Below are positions 1 through 6,820 of a stretch of 45,671 nt of DNA, one piece after another; the stretch's first letter is position 1; the number at the start of each line of letters is the position of its first letter. The DNA is from Actinomycetota bacterium (GTDB lineage: Bacteria > Actinomycetota > Thermoleophilia > Solirubrobacterales > Solirubrobacteraceae), in contig VAWK01000021.1 in the NCBI GenBank assembly GCA_005885515.1, forward strand, positions 1,786-47,456, in the 5' to 3' direction. The position numbers and the translations under genes are program-made. The notes under the pieces are model-generated. The model did not search any database, was not told where the DNA came from, and was given only the letters and a program-made list of their open reading frames with translations.

Positions 1-601
1 GGATGTCGGGCGTTGGTTAGATGAGGGCGGCGGCTTCGGAAGCTAGCGATGTGACGCCGGTAGCACCCGCGAGCGTCCCACTTTGGGGGAGCAGTCTGAT
101 CGTGTACCGGCTGCGGGCAGGGGCGTGAAAAGGTAGTCGCACCGACCGCTGCTGGCGCATGTTTAGTCGCGTGCGCGCCGCGAAGCGGACTTCGCCGGGG
201 TGGGTCTTGGCCGATAGAACTGCTTCAGAGCCGTCCAACCGTTCCGTCCGAGGAGCCGCCAGCAGACCCCGTGGGTGCTCGGGACGGGCTGTGACGGGGT
301 TTCATCGCTGACCCTACGTGCTCGCGAGGCGACGTCCAGTCGATTGGAACCGAATGCGCTAGTGTCGTGTTGATCGCTCGTCGGGTTCTTAGCCCTTCGC
401 CTTGCGCGCGAACCCGACTGGAGGGCGAGAGAGAAGGCCAGCATGTCGGCTGTCCGCCGTCCGCTGAGCGGCGAGGAAACTGCTCGTCGCCCTGACCCAA
501 GTGCGCCGCCACACGCCGCCCCAGCTCCAGTGGCGCTCGATTTACCGCTGCGTGAAGGTTTGGATCGACGCGGCCACGAACAGGCGAAGAAAGGGTCTAT
601 C
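1..601. other. No gene recognised
   Basis: Both strands have open frames here, but none has a recognisable domain or a convincing ribosome binding site. Base composition looks lower in GC than most of the window. The downstream RsbW-like frame extends back to 443, but residues before 602 are low in family-like character, so the stretch is treated as non-coding or leader. Nothing further is seen. Confidence 0.5.
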
Positions 602-1000
602 GTGCCCACCGAGCCAGATCTCGCGATCTCGCTGCGGCTTGATGCCTACGCGCCCCGGGCGGCGCGCTCCTACGTGGCCCTAGTCGATCGGCCCTCGCCG
701 GACCTGCGAGATGCCGTCATGCTGATCACCAACGAGCTCGTCACTCGAGCGCTGCGGCAAGATCAGTTCACATCAGGAGAGGACATCGAGCTGCGGGTAT
801 GGATGCCTGCCGACATCGTGCGAGTAGAGTTACGGGGACGTCGCGACCTACTCCCCCCGCCAAGCGTACCCAGCGAGCCGCACCCTGGGCTGCTCATCGA
901 AAAGCTCGCCGACCGCTGGTCGATCGACACCCAAGAGCGGCACGCCTGCGCGTGGTTTGAGATCGACCGACACGAGCCACATGTCGTACCGGCGCCGTAA
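602..1000 (+). CDS. Degenerate RsbW/anti-sigma-type HATPase-like protein
   Basis: About 132 residues. The layout resembles the stand-alone HATPase_c domains of RsbW-type anti-sigma factors: an N-terminal strand, a helix with ELVTRALRQ in the N-box position, a central strand around VRVELRG, then a HPGLLIEKLADRW segment and a closing WFEI strand. In active members the N-box has Asn in the ELVTN motif, but here it is Arg. The D-x-G-x-G loop is replaced by a Pro-rich stretch. ATP binding is therefore doubtful, and a partner-binding role is inference only. The GTG start at 602 is chosen because AAAGGG lies 6 bases upstream; an ATG at 443 would add 53 low-complexity residues. No sigma factor or anti-anti-sigma gene is beside it. 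Confidence 0.6.
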   Translation: MPTEPDLAISLRLDAYAPRAARSYVALVDRPSPDLRDAVMLITNELVTRALRQDQFTSGEDIELRVWMPADIVRVELRGRRDLLPPPSVPSEPHPGLLIEKLADRWSIDTQERHACAWFEIDRHEPHVVPAP

Positions 1001-1203
1001 GAGCTCTAGCGGAGCTAACGTCGGGCACGGTCGGCTCGGCGCGAGAGCGGTGGTCAGGGACCCCACCGCATCTGTGGCCAGAACGGCGGCCAAAGTCCGC
1101 AAGCCGCCGCAAGCGCCCTCTGGCGTTGGGCGGGGAGTGGAGCGGAGGCAACAGCGTTTCTCTGCGGGGCGACTGCGTTGAGGGGCGCGCTACAGTCCGT
1201 TTC

Positions 1204-1431
1204 ATGGCAGCGGAAATAGTGTTCTCGGGCGGCGAGAGAGTGGTGGTGCCATCGAACAACGCGGATGAGGTGATGGCCAGGATGGCCACTGAAGGGTTGC
1301 GTGACCATCAGGCCATGGGCGGCGTTAGGGTCCGCCCCGGGTTTATTGATTTCGAGTCTGACCAGGGCACGATTTACATCCGTCCGGATCAGGTGGCCTA
1401 CGTTTGCGAGGCGCCAGGGTCGTCGTTCTAG
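1204..1431 (+). CDS. Small hypothetical protein, 75 residues
   Basis: Not recognised. The protein is short, has no transmembrane segment or signal peptide, and has a mixed alpha/beta look. It opens with AEIVFSGGERVVV, has an acidic helix (NADEVMARM), then a strand-rich end with GFIDFESDQGTIYIRPDQVAYV. The end resembles small single-domain proteins in which a strand pair ends at a tyrosine-valine motif. ATG 1204 is chosen because the residues before it, back to 1126, look like translated non-coding sequence. The ribosome binding site is weak. It stands alone between the RsbW-like gene and the tRNA fragment. Codon use is consistent with a real gene, but the call rests only on that and on sequence character. 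Confidence 0.5.
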   Translation: MAAEIVFSGGERVVVPSNNADEVMARMATEGLRDHQAMGGVRVRPGFIDFESDQGTIYIRPDQVAYVCEAPGSSF

Positions 1432-1515
1432 CCGTTCTCACGCACGATACGCTGGGCCTCATGGGCCCGCGATCTCGGTGAGGGTCCAGACGTGGTCTGT
1501 CACACCGACGGCGAT

Positions 1516-1567
1516 CGCGGGTGCTCTTTGAGGCCGCGAGCCGCGGGTGCTCTTTGAGGCCGCGAGC
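1516..1567. repeat. Perfect 26-bp tandem duplication
   Basis: Two identical 26-base units, 1516-1541 and 1542-1567, each beginning CGCGGGTGCTC and ending GCCGCGAGC. The unit has no obvious coding role because the surrounding frames are not genes. It looks like a recent slippage or duplication event in non-coding DNA near the tRNA scar. Confidence 0.9.
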
Positions 1568-1737
1568 CGTCCTCGTTCGTAAACGGTGAGCGACTGGTGG
1601 ACCTCGCAGAGTTGACGCACGGTGAGCAGTCCCACGGCGTGGTCACGCTCGGTCGCCGGGGTGCTTGCGTCACGTTTCTGAGGCTGGTGGCACATTGAGG
1701 GTGATGGCCGATGCGGGGGAGTACGATGAAAATGGTC

Positions 1738-1781
1738 GACTCTTAAGCCCAAGGTTGCAGGTTCGAGCCCTGCACGGCCCA
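1738..1781 (+). pseudogene. 3' half of tRNA-Lys(CTT), probable attachment-site remnant
   Basis: From the anticodon loop onward this matches a tRNA-Lys: loop CTCTTAA (1740-1746, anticodon CTT), T stem GCAGG/CCTGC (1757-1761 and 1769-1773) around TTCGAGC, then acceptor strand ACGGCCC and discriminator A at 1781. The 5' half is absent: bases before the loop do not pair with the anticodon 3' strand GCCCA, and there is no D arm or GGGCCGT acceptor strand. CCA is not encoded. A sharp loss of identity at the anticodon loop is what tyrosine-recombinase integration leaves behind at one end of an element. No integrase is visible here, so the element body would lie to the left, outside the window, or has been lost. 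Confidence 0.75.
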
Positions 1782-1973
1782 TGACTCCACAAGCAAAAAA
1801 CGGCCGACGGAACGGACCATGCGCAACTTCGGCGTGGGTCGAACTCCCGGAACCTGTACGTGGTGGGCTTCGACGGATGCATCTCGGAGCTCCCCAACGC
1901 GCTGGCTGATCGCGCGTAATTTGCGCGAACCGCCACGCGGCGGCCGTCAGGTCCGTTCCCGACGGCAGCTATC

Positions 1974-2474
1974 TTGAGGGCCTTGCCGATCGTCGAGGCA
2001 TCACAGCAGCCGAAGGTTCGCCTCGGGCGAACCGGCGGCGGGTCGATTGCGGCAGCCGTGTTCGCGTTCATCGAGCGCGGCGCGATCCTGCGGCCGCAGC
2101 ATGCGCGAGAGCTGCGCGGCAGCGTGCTGCTGCGCTTCAGCGAGGGCTACCAGGCCGTCGAGGTCGATCTGCGCGGTGACGAGATCCTCGTCGCAGACGC
2201 CCGCGACGCCGACCGCGCACATGACCTGGTCATCGAGGGCGCTTTCCACGACTTCGCCGCCCTGGTCGCCGCGCCGCTGACCGGTGGGCTGCCGCGCCCG
2301 ACCAGCCCGGTCGGCCGCGCAGCGCTCGCACGCCTGGCCGACGGACGGATCGAGCTCGAGGGTCCTCTGCGGCTCGCCCGCGGCCTGCTGCGGCTCATCT
2401 CGGCGCTCCCAGACAAGCACGCGCCGCAACTGCCGCAGCAACCAGCCGCCGCCGCGCGCCGCGAGCGCGCCTGA
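1974..2474 (+). CDS. SCP2-like (sterol-carrier/lipid-binding fold) protein
   Basis: Up to 166 residues. The middle (about residues 45-140) has the pattern of small SCP2-type domains: GSVLLRFSEGYQAVEVDLRG followed by a charged turn, a DLVIEGAFHDFAALVAAPL helix pair, then LADGRIELEGPLRLARGLLRLI. The family usually binds lipids or acyl groups in a hydrophobic groove; the ligand here is unknown. The start is uncertain. TTG 1974 gives the longest frame, while GTG 2056 (VFAFIERG) would begin just before the recognisable domain. The C-terminus is a Pro/Ala/Arg-rich tail. It has no operon partner apart from the small gene at 2658. Recognition is by fold-like sequence pattern, so confidence is moderate. 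Confidence 0.55.
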   Translation: MRALPIVEASQQPKVRLGRTGGGSIAAAVFAFIERGAILRPQHARELRGSVLLRFSEGYQAVEVDLRGDEILVADARDADRAHDLVIEGAFHDFAALVAAPLTGGLPRPTSPVGRAALARLADGRIELEGPLRLARGLLRLISALPDKHAPQLPQQPAAAARRERA

Positions 2475-2657
2475 GGACCGGCCTCGCGCGGCTTGATCAC
2501 ATCGCGCGAGCGCGCTTAGCCGCGGGCCGGCGAGCACTCATGATTCTCCTCGCTGTCGAGAAAGCGGTGGACAGATTTGGGACCGGCGTCCAATGCACGC
2601 CCGGGGGGCCCGCGCGAGCATGGAGGCGATGGATCCCGGCCATGAAGGGACGGCAAC

Positions 2658-2837
2658 ATGCCTCGCATCCTTGTGACCACCGAACAGGTAGACAAGCCCG
2701 GCCTCGGCGTGATGCTCGACGAGCACATCGCCACCAGCGATCTCGCTAGCAATCACTTCGCCGCCCAGCTGATCGAGCGGATCGGCTGGGCGCTCCTCGA
2801 CGCCGAGCAGAGCGAGCGCCGCCTGCTGTCAACCTGA
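2658..2837 (+). CDS. Small hypothetical protein, 59 residues
   Basis: An ATG start with a clear ribosome binding site, AAGGGA 7 bases upstream (2645-2650), opens a 59-codon frame ending TGA at 2835-2837. The product starts MPRILVTTEQ, has a DEHIATSDLASNHFAAQLIERIGWALLDAE region suggesting one amphipathic helix, and carries no signal peptide or membrane segment. It is not recognised as a named family. The good start site, acidic helical character and codon use argue it is real despite its length. It sits 183 bases downstream of the SCP2-like gene on the same strand, so co-transcription is possible. Confidence 0.6.
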   Translation: MPRILVTTEQVDKPGLGVMLDEHIATSDLASNHFAAQLIERIGWALLDAEQSERRLLST

Positions 2838-2892
2838 GCCGCCGGACGCGGCTCGCCTGTCTCGGGCCGCTGCGACGGATCGGTCACGGCAG

Positions 2893-3366
2893 CTATAGCT
2901 CGCGCTCGTAGAAGTAGTTGAGCGGGCCGTCGGGCTTGCCCTCGCGATTGCTGAAGCCGAGGCTCTCGTACAGCGCACGGGCGACCACGTCGGTCTCGGC
3001 GGTGCCGAGCTCCATGTGGCAGGCGCCGCGCGAGCGCGCGCACTCGATCGCGGCCTGCATCAGCCTGCGCCCCAGGCCGTGACCGCGGCGCTGCGGCACC
3101 ACGTACAGCTCGGCCAGGTAGCACTCGAGCGCCCGCGTCCAGATCGCCGGCCGGAAGCGCAGCACGGCGAGCCCGTCTGGCCCGCTGCCGCCAAGCAGCA
3201 CCGCCGTGTCTTTACCCGCGAGCAGCTCCCGGATGCGCTCCGCAAGCCTTGCCGGGCCGGGTGTGGGGTCCTCGAACTCCTCGTTGAAGTCGTGTAGCAG
3301 CTGCGCGATCGCCTCCGCGTCGTCGGCGGTCGCGGCACGCACCGACAGCTCCGCCGGACTGCTCAT
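2893..3366 (-). CDS. GNAT family N-acetyltransferase
   Basis: A 157-residue single-domain GNAT enzyme transferring acetyl from acetyl-CoA to an unknown amine. It begins SVRAATADDAEAIAQLL (first strand and helix). Motif A is LYVVPQRRGHGLGRRLM, whose Q/R-x-x-G-x-G/A loop binds the CoA pyrophosphate, and motif B is ARALYESLGFSNREG. The ATG at 3366 is chosen because GNAT domains start within a few residues of the first strand; the frame stays open to 3528 but that extension is not domain-like. It is transcribed away from the phosphoesterase gene at 3510. The substrate cannot be read from sequence. Confidence 0.85.
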   Translation of the reverse strand: MSSPAELSVRAATADDAEAIAQLLHDFNEEFEDPTPGPARLAERIRELLAGKDTAVLLGGSGPDGLAVLRFRPAIWTRALECYLAELYVVPQRRGHGLGRRLMQAAIECARSRGACHMELGTAETDVVARALYESLGFSNREGKPDGPLNYFYEREL

Positions 3367-3509
3367 CTGGAACTCAGGGTGACACGTGCGCCACCCGACG
3401 GGTGCGTGTGACTGCGCCACACGGCGCATCGGTGGCGCTATCTTCGCGTGCACACCGGGTGCTTCGCGCTTGCTCCGAGCAGCGTGCAGCACCGCGACCG
3501 CTGCAAACA

Positions 3510-4448
3510 ATGAGTCTCGTGACAGCAAGAGCGCTTCTCGCCGTGCTGCTGGCCGCCTCGGTCATGGGCCTGGGCGGGCAACCGCCGCTGACGCGCGCGA
3601 GCGCGAACCGGCCGTGCGGGCGCCTCGCCCTGTCGGCGACGCGCTACAGCCACGTGATCTGGATCTGGATGGAGAATCACAGCTATGGCGAAATCATCGG
3701 CTCAGCCGAAGCGCCGTACATCAACAGCCTCGCCGCCCAGTGCGGGCTCGCGACCAACTACCACAACATCAGCCATCCCAGCCTGCCCAACTACATCGCC
3801 GCCACGTCGGGGCTGCCACCGGCCGAACTCGCCCGCTTCCGGTCCGACTGCAGCCCCTCGACCGGCTGCGCGACCCAGGCCAGGAGCGTGTTCGACCAGC
3901 TCGCAAGCTGGAAGGCCTATGAGGAGTCGATGGCCGGCCGCTGCAACCGCAGGGACGCCGGCGAATATGCCGTGCGCCACGACCCGCCCGCGTACTACCC
4001 GGCGCTGAGCACCTGTGCGCGCAACGACGTCGGCCTCGGGCAGCTCTCACGCGATCTCACGCACGGCGGGCTGGCCGCGTTCTCGTTCATCACGCCAGAC
4101 CTCACTCACGACATGCACGACGGAACGATCGCGCAAGGCGACCGATGGTTGCGCTCCAAGCTGCCGCTGATCCTGGGCTCGAGCGCGTATCGCCGCGGCA
4201 CGCTGGTGGTGGTCATCACATGGGACGAGGGAGAGGGGGGCTCCTCGGACGACTGTGCCACCAATACCCGCGACGTGGGATGCCACGTGGCCACGATCGT
4301 GGTCAGCCCCAGCACGCGCCCCGGCACGCGATCGGCGAAGCTGTTCAACCACTATTCGCTGCTCGGCAGCACCGAGCGTCTGCTCGGGACTGGGCCGCTC
4401 GGCGCCGCCGCTTCCGCTGCCAGCATGATCGCGGCGTTCAACCTGTAA
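3510..4448 (+). CDS. Secreted phosphoesterase (acid phosphatase / phospholipase C superfamily)
   Basis: 312 residues. The N-terminus is a Sec signal peptide (SLVTARALLAVLLAASVMGLG, then an Ala-rich cleavage region). The mature part matches the phosphoesterase family that includes bacterial phospholipases C and acid phosphatases: HVIWIWMENHSY near the start carries the metal-binding Glu-Asn pair, NISHPSLPNYIAATSG follows, and later come SFITPDLTHDMHDG and the VVVITWDEGEGG motif with metal-binding Asp/Glu. An even Cys set (C in RPCGR, QCGL, DCSPSTGC, RC, TC, DDC, GC) suggests extracytoplasmic disulfides. ATG 3510 is chosen to give a proper signal peptide; an upstream GTG/ATG frame at 3402 would mask it. 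It probably hydrolyses phosphate esters outside the membrane; the substrate is unknown. Confidence 0.85.
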   Translation: MSLVTARALLAVLLAASVMGLGGQPPLTRASANRPCGRLALSATRYSHVIWIWMENHSYGEIIGSAEAPYINSLAAQCGLATNYHNISHPSLPNYIAATSGLPPAELARFRSDCSPSTGCATQARSVFDQLASWKAYEESMAGRCNRRDAGEYAVRHDPPAYYPALSTCARNDVGLGQLSRDLTHGGLAAFSFITPDLTHDMHDGTIAQGDRWLRSKLPLILGSSAYRRGTLVVVITWDEGEGGSSDDCATNTRDVGCHVATIVVSPSTRPGTRSAKLFNHYSLLGSTERLLGTGPLGAAASAASMIAAFNL

Positions 4449-4454
4449 GCGGCG

Positions 4455-4844
4455 ATGGCCACCTGGGATGACGTGCGGCGGATCGCGCTGGCGCTGCCCG
4501 AGAGCAGCGAGCGTGTCTCGCGCGGGCTCGCGCAGTGGCGCGTAAAGGACAAGCTGTTCGTGTGGGAGCGTCCGCTGCGGCGAAGGGAAATCGACAGCCT
4601 GGGCGGCGCGGCCCCCGACGGGCCGATCGTGGCTGCCCGCGTCGAGCACCTCGGGGCAAAGGAGGCCCTGCTCGCCGACGATCCGGACGTCTACTTCACC
4701 ACCGCGCACTTCGACGGCTACCCGGCGATCCTCGCGCGCCTGCAGCGTATCCCGGCCGAGGATCTATACGAGCTCGTCACCGAGGCGTGGCTTGCGCGCG
4801 CGCCCGCGCCGCTCGTCAAGGCGTTCCTGAAGCAGCCGCTGTGA
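4455..4844 (+). CDS. MmcQ/YjbR family protein
   Basis: A 129-residue protein of the MmcQ/YjbR (CyaY-like fold, DUF419) family. Recognisable pieces are WDDVRRIALALPESSER at the start, WRVKDKLFVWERPL, then FTTAHFDGYPAILARL and a final DLYELVTEAWLARAP helix. Members are often called DNA-binding on structural grounds, but no biochemical role is firmly established. It starts 6 bases after the phosphoesterase stop and is probably translated from the same message. Length is typical of the family. Confidence 0.85.
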   Translation: MATWDDVRRIALALPESSERVSRGLAQWRVKDKLFVWERPLRRREIDSLGGAAPDGPIVAARVEHLGAKEALLADDPDVYFTTAHFDGYPAILARLQRIPAEDLYELVTEAWLARAPAPLVKAFLKQPL

Positions 4845-4871
4845 GGCCGTCGAGCATCGCCCGCGCGTGGG

Positions 4872-5663
4872 CTATGCGCCGCTGAAGGAAGGCTCGCGCT
4901 TCTCCACGAACGCCGCTGCGCCCTCGAGGAAATCCTTCGTGCGTCCGAGCGCGTGCTGCAGCTCGGCCTCGAGGTCAAGCTGGGCGTCCAGGTCGCCGTA
5001 CAGGAAGTTGTTCAGCGCCTGCTTGGAGCTCGCATAGGAGCGGGTGGGGCCGGCCGCCAGCCGCCGTACGAGCTCCTCCGCCTCGGGCATCAGCCGTTCG
5101 TCGGGGTGCACCCAGTTGACCAGGCCCCATTCGAGCGCCTGTGGCGCGGGCACGCGCTCGCCCAGCAGGGCCATCTGGAAGGCCCTCGCCTTGCCGACGG
5201 CGGGAGGCACCAGCGCCGTCGAGCCGCCATCGGGCATCAGGCCGACGTTCACGAACGCCAGTCCGAAGAAGGCCGTCTCGGCCGCCATCACGAGGTCGCA
5301 CGCGAGCGCGAGCGAGCAGCCGATGCCCACCGCCGGTCCGTTGACGGCAGCGACCACGGGCTTTGGCAGGCGGCGGATGCCGGCGATCGCCGGGTGGTAG
5401 ATCTCGTGCAGCTCCTTTCTGATGTCGGGCATGCCGTCCTCGGCCGGATCGAACCCCGCCTTCAAGTCCGCGCCCGAGGAGAAGCCGCGACCCGCGCCGG
5501 TGATCAGCAGCGCTCGCACGGACGCGTGCGCCGCCTCGCCCTCGACCGCCTGCTTCAGCTCGCGGCCGAACTGCGCGGTCCAGGCGTTCAGCGTCCGGGG
5601 ACGGTTGAGCGTCAGCCGCCCCACCGCCCCAGACTGCTCCCAGATGATCGTCTCGTAGCTCAC
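4872..5663 (-). CDS. Enoyl-CoA hydratase/isomerase family protein
   Basis: 263 residues of the crotonase fold. It shows the oxyanion-hole segments TGAGRGFSSGADLKAG and AAVNGPAVGIGCSLALACDLVMAAE, followed by FGLAFVNVGLMPDGGST and the C-terminal trimerisation helices. The position of the first catalytic Glu of classical hydratases is a Gly/Ala-rich turn, and the second is Asp in LMPDGG, so hydratase versus isomerase activity is uncertain. PaaG-type isomerases share the LMPDGG pattern. GTG 5663 is chosen because GGAAAGGAG lies 8 bases upstream; an ATG 33 bases earlier lacks this. Likely role: one step of fatty-acyl or aromatic-acid CoA degradation in the cytoplasm. No other beta-oxidation gene is adjacent. 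Confidence 0.85.
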   Translation of the reverse strand: MSYETIIWEQSGAVGRLTLNRPRTLNAWTAQFGRELKQAVEGEAAHASVRALLITGAGRGFSSGADLKAGFDPAEDGMPDIRKELHEIYHPAIAGIRRLPKPVVAAVNGPAVGIGCSLALACDLVMAAETAFFGLAFVNVGLMPDGGSTALVPPAVGKARAFQMALLGERVPAPQALEWGLVNWVHPDERLMPEAEELVRRLAAGPTRSYASSKQALNNFLYGDLDAQLDLEAELQHALGRTKDFLEGAAAFVEKREPSFSGA

Positions 5664-5789
5664 TTGTGCAGCTCCTTTCCGGCATGCCGCGCTCACGAGC
5701 CCGGCTCTCGCCCGCCCGAGGTTTGGGCGCGGCCCGTCGGCGTGCCAGGACGTTACACGGCCGCAGCCGGCACGTGCGGGCGGCGATCG

Positions 5790-6365
5790 TCAGTCAGCGG
5801 GAAAGCGCCCCGCCCACGGCTCGAGCTGCACGCGCGCCGTGTTGATCACGTACGCGATCGTGCGGTACCAGCCGGCCGTCACCACCAGCTCCACGATCTG
5901 CGCCGGGCCGAAGTGGCCCCCGAGCTCGGCGAACAGCTCCTCGGAGACCCCGCTGCGATCATGCAGCTCATCGGCCAGCCGGAACACGGCCCGCTCGAGC
6001 GGTGACCACACCCGATCGGCGGCGTCTCCGCGGGCTGTCGAGTCGAGCTGCTGCTCGCTCAGGCCAGCCGCGCCGCCGAAGGCGACGGCGTGCACCCCCC
6101 ACTCGTACTCGGCGCCACACAGCGCGCACGTGCGCAGGATCATCACCTCGCGCAGATGCGGCTCGACCGTGCCATGGGCAAGTATCCCGGCGCCCAGCGG
6201 GCGCATCCTCGCGGCGAGCTCGGGGTGCACGGCGAGCGTGCGAAACAGCCGCAGCGGCTCTGCGCCGCTGTCCGGCGGCATCCATCGCGCGAGCATCGCG
6301 CCGACCTCCTGCGCGTACGGCGGCTCCAGCGGGGCGATGCGGGGCGCTGATTCACGATCGGCCAT
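5790..6365 (-). CDS. Carboxymuconolactone decarboxylase / AhpD-like protein
   Basis: 191 residues of the CMD/AhpD-like all-helical superfamily. The diagnostic piece is LREVMILRTCALCGAEYEWGVH, with C80-x-x-C83 and a downstream His92, the redox motif of AhpD-type members; true lactone decarboxylases lack this Cys pair. The rest (LSEQQLD, then SPLERAVFRLADELHD and LVVTAGWYRTIAYVIN) is a second helical half typical of longer members. It is likely a peroxide-linked thiol reductase or hydroperoxidase-like protein in the cytoplasm. GGAGG sits 6-7 bases before the ATG. It is divergent from an HxlR regulator with only 75 bases between, a common arrangement for regulator and target. Confidence 0.82.
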   Translation of the reverse strand: MADRESAPRIAPLEPPYAQEVGAMLARWMPPDSGAEPLRLFRTLAVHPELAARMRPLGAGILAHGTVEPHLREVMILRTCALCGAEYEWGVHAVAFGGAAGLSEQQLDSTARGDAADRVWSPLERAVFRLADELHDRSGVSEELFAELGGHFGPAQIVELVVTAGWYRTIAYVINTARVQLEPWAGRFPAD

Positions 6366-6440
6366 CGGTATCCTCCACGCTTCGGAAATAGCAGCAGCAC
6401 TGCACTGTTACCGTACCGCTTCGCAAAGAGAAGCACAAGT
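6366..6440. promoter_or_regulatory. Divergent promoter region of AhpD-like and HxlR genes
   Basis: The 75 bases between two divergent genes must hold both promoters. It contains the overlapping direct repeats GCACTGCACTG (6397-6407) and ACCGTACCG (6410-6418), candidate sites for the adjacent HxlR regulator. No textbook -35/-10 pair is evident. The assignment is by position and is weak at base level. Confidence 0.4.
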
Positions 6441-6812
6441 GTGACCGACCCCCCACGACCCGGCTACCCAGTTCGCGGCTCCCAGCACGGCCGCCCGATC
6501 ATGGCGCTGCTCGACCTGCTCGGGCGCCGGTGGGTGCTGCGCATCGTCTGGGAGCTGCGCGAGGGGCCGCTCACGTTTCGCGAGCTGCAGCTCCGCTGCG
6601 GCTCGATGAGCTCGTCGGTGCTCAACCAGCGCCTCGCCGAGCTGCGCCTTGCCGGCGCCACCGAGCACGCCGCCAGCGGCTATCGGCTCACCGCCGAGGG
6701 GCGCCGGCTGCTCGAGCTGTACCCGCCCTTGCAGGCCTGGGCCGAGCGCTGGGCGGCGCGCGAGCGAAAGGCCGCGGCCGCCGCTGAGGCTGCCGCCGAT
6801 CGCGACCGCTAG
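6441..6812 (+). CDS. HxlR-family transcriptional regulator
   Basis: 123 residues of the HxlR winged helix-turn-helix family, dimeric DNA-binding regulators that often sense reactive electrophiles or quinones. Domain: MALLDLLGRRWVLRIVWELREG (first helices), TFRELQLRCGSMSSSVLNQRLAELRLAG (recognition helix) and YRLTAEGRRLLELYPPLQAWAERW (wing and dimer helix). No Cys is conserved near the N-terminus apart from the single Cys in LRCGS. GTG 6441 is preceded by AAGAGAAG. Divergence from the AhpD-like gene suggests that it controls that gene and itself (inference). The C-terminal 15 residues are Ala/Arg-rich. Confidence 0.85.
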   Translation: MTDPPRPGYPVRGSQHGRPIMALLDLLGRRWVLRIVWELREGPLTFRELQLRCGSMSSSVLNQRLAELRLAGATEHAASGYRLTAEGRRLLELYPPLQAWAERWAARERKAAAAAEAAADRDR

Positions 6813-6820
6813 CGGCGCGC

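Larger units (their letters stand above)
1432..1973. other. Intergenic stretch with tandem repeat and tRNA fragment
   Basis: No protein gene is supported over these 542 bases. The stretch holds a perfect 26-bp tandem duplication (1516-1567) and the 3' half of a tRNA-Lys (1738-1781). Frames that run antisense through the tRNA piece give the GRAGLEPATLGL-like peptide well known as a mis-annotation of tRNA T-arms. An A-run of six (1795-1800) follows the tRNA piece. Confidence 0.6.

Noticed and set aside
1459-1782. Minus-strand frame with the peptide GRAGLEPATLGL
   Set aside because: This is the antisense translation of a tRNA T-arm, a known mis-annotation, and it has no other coding sign.
4953-6005. 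Plus-strand frame of 350 codons opposite the enoyl-CoA hydratase gene
   Set aside because: Shadow frame; the minus-strand protein is a clear crotonase-family enzyme.
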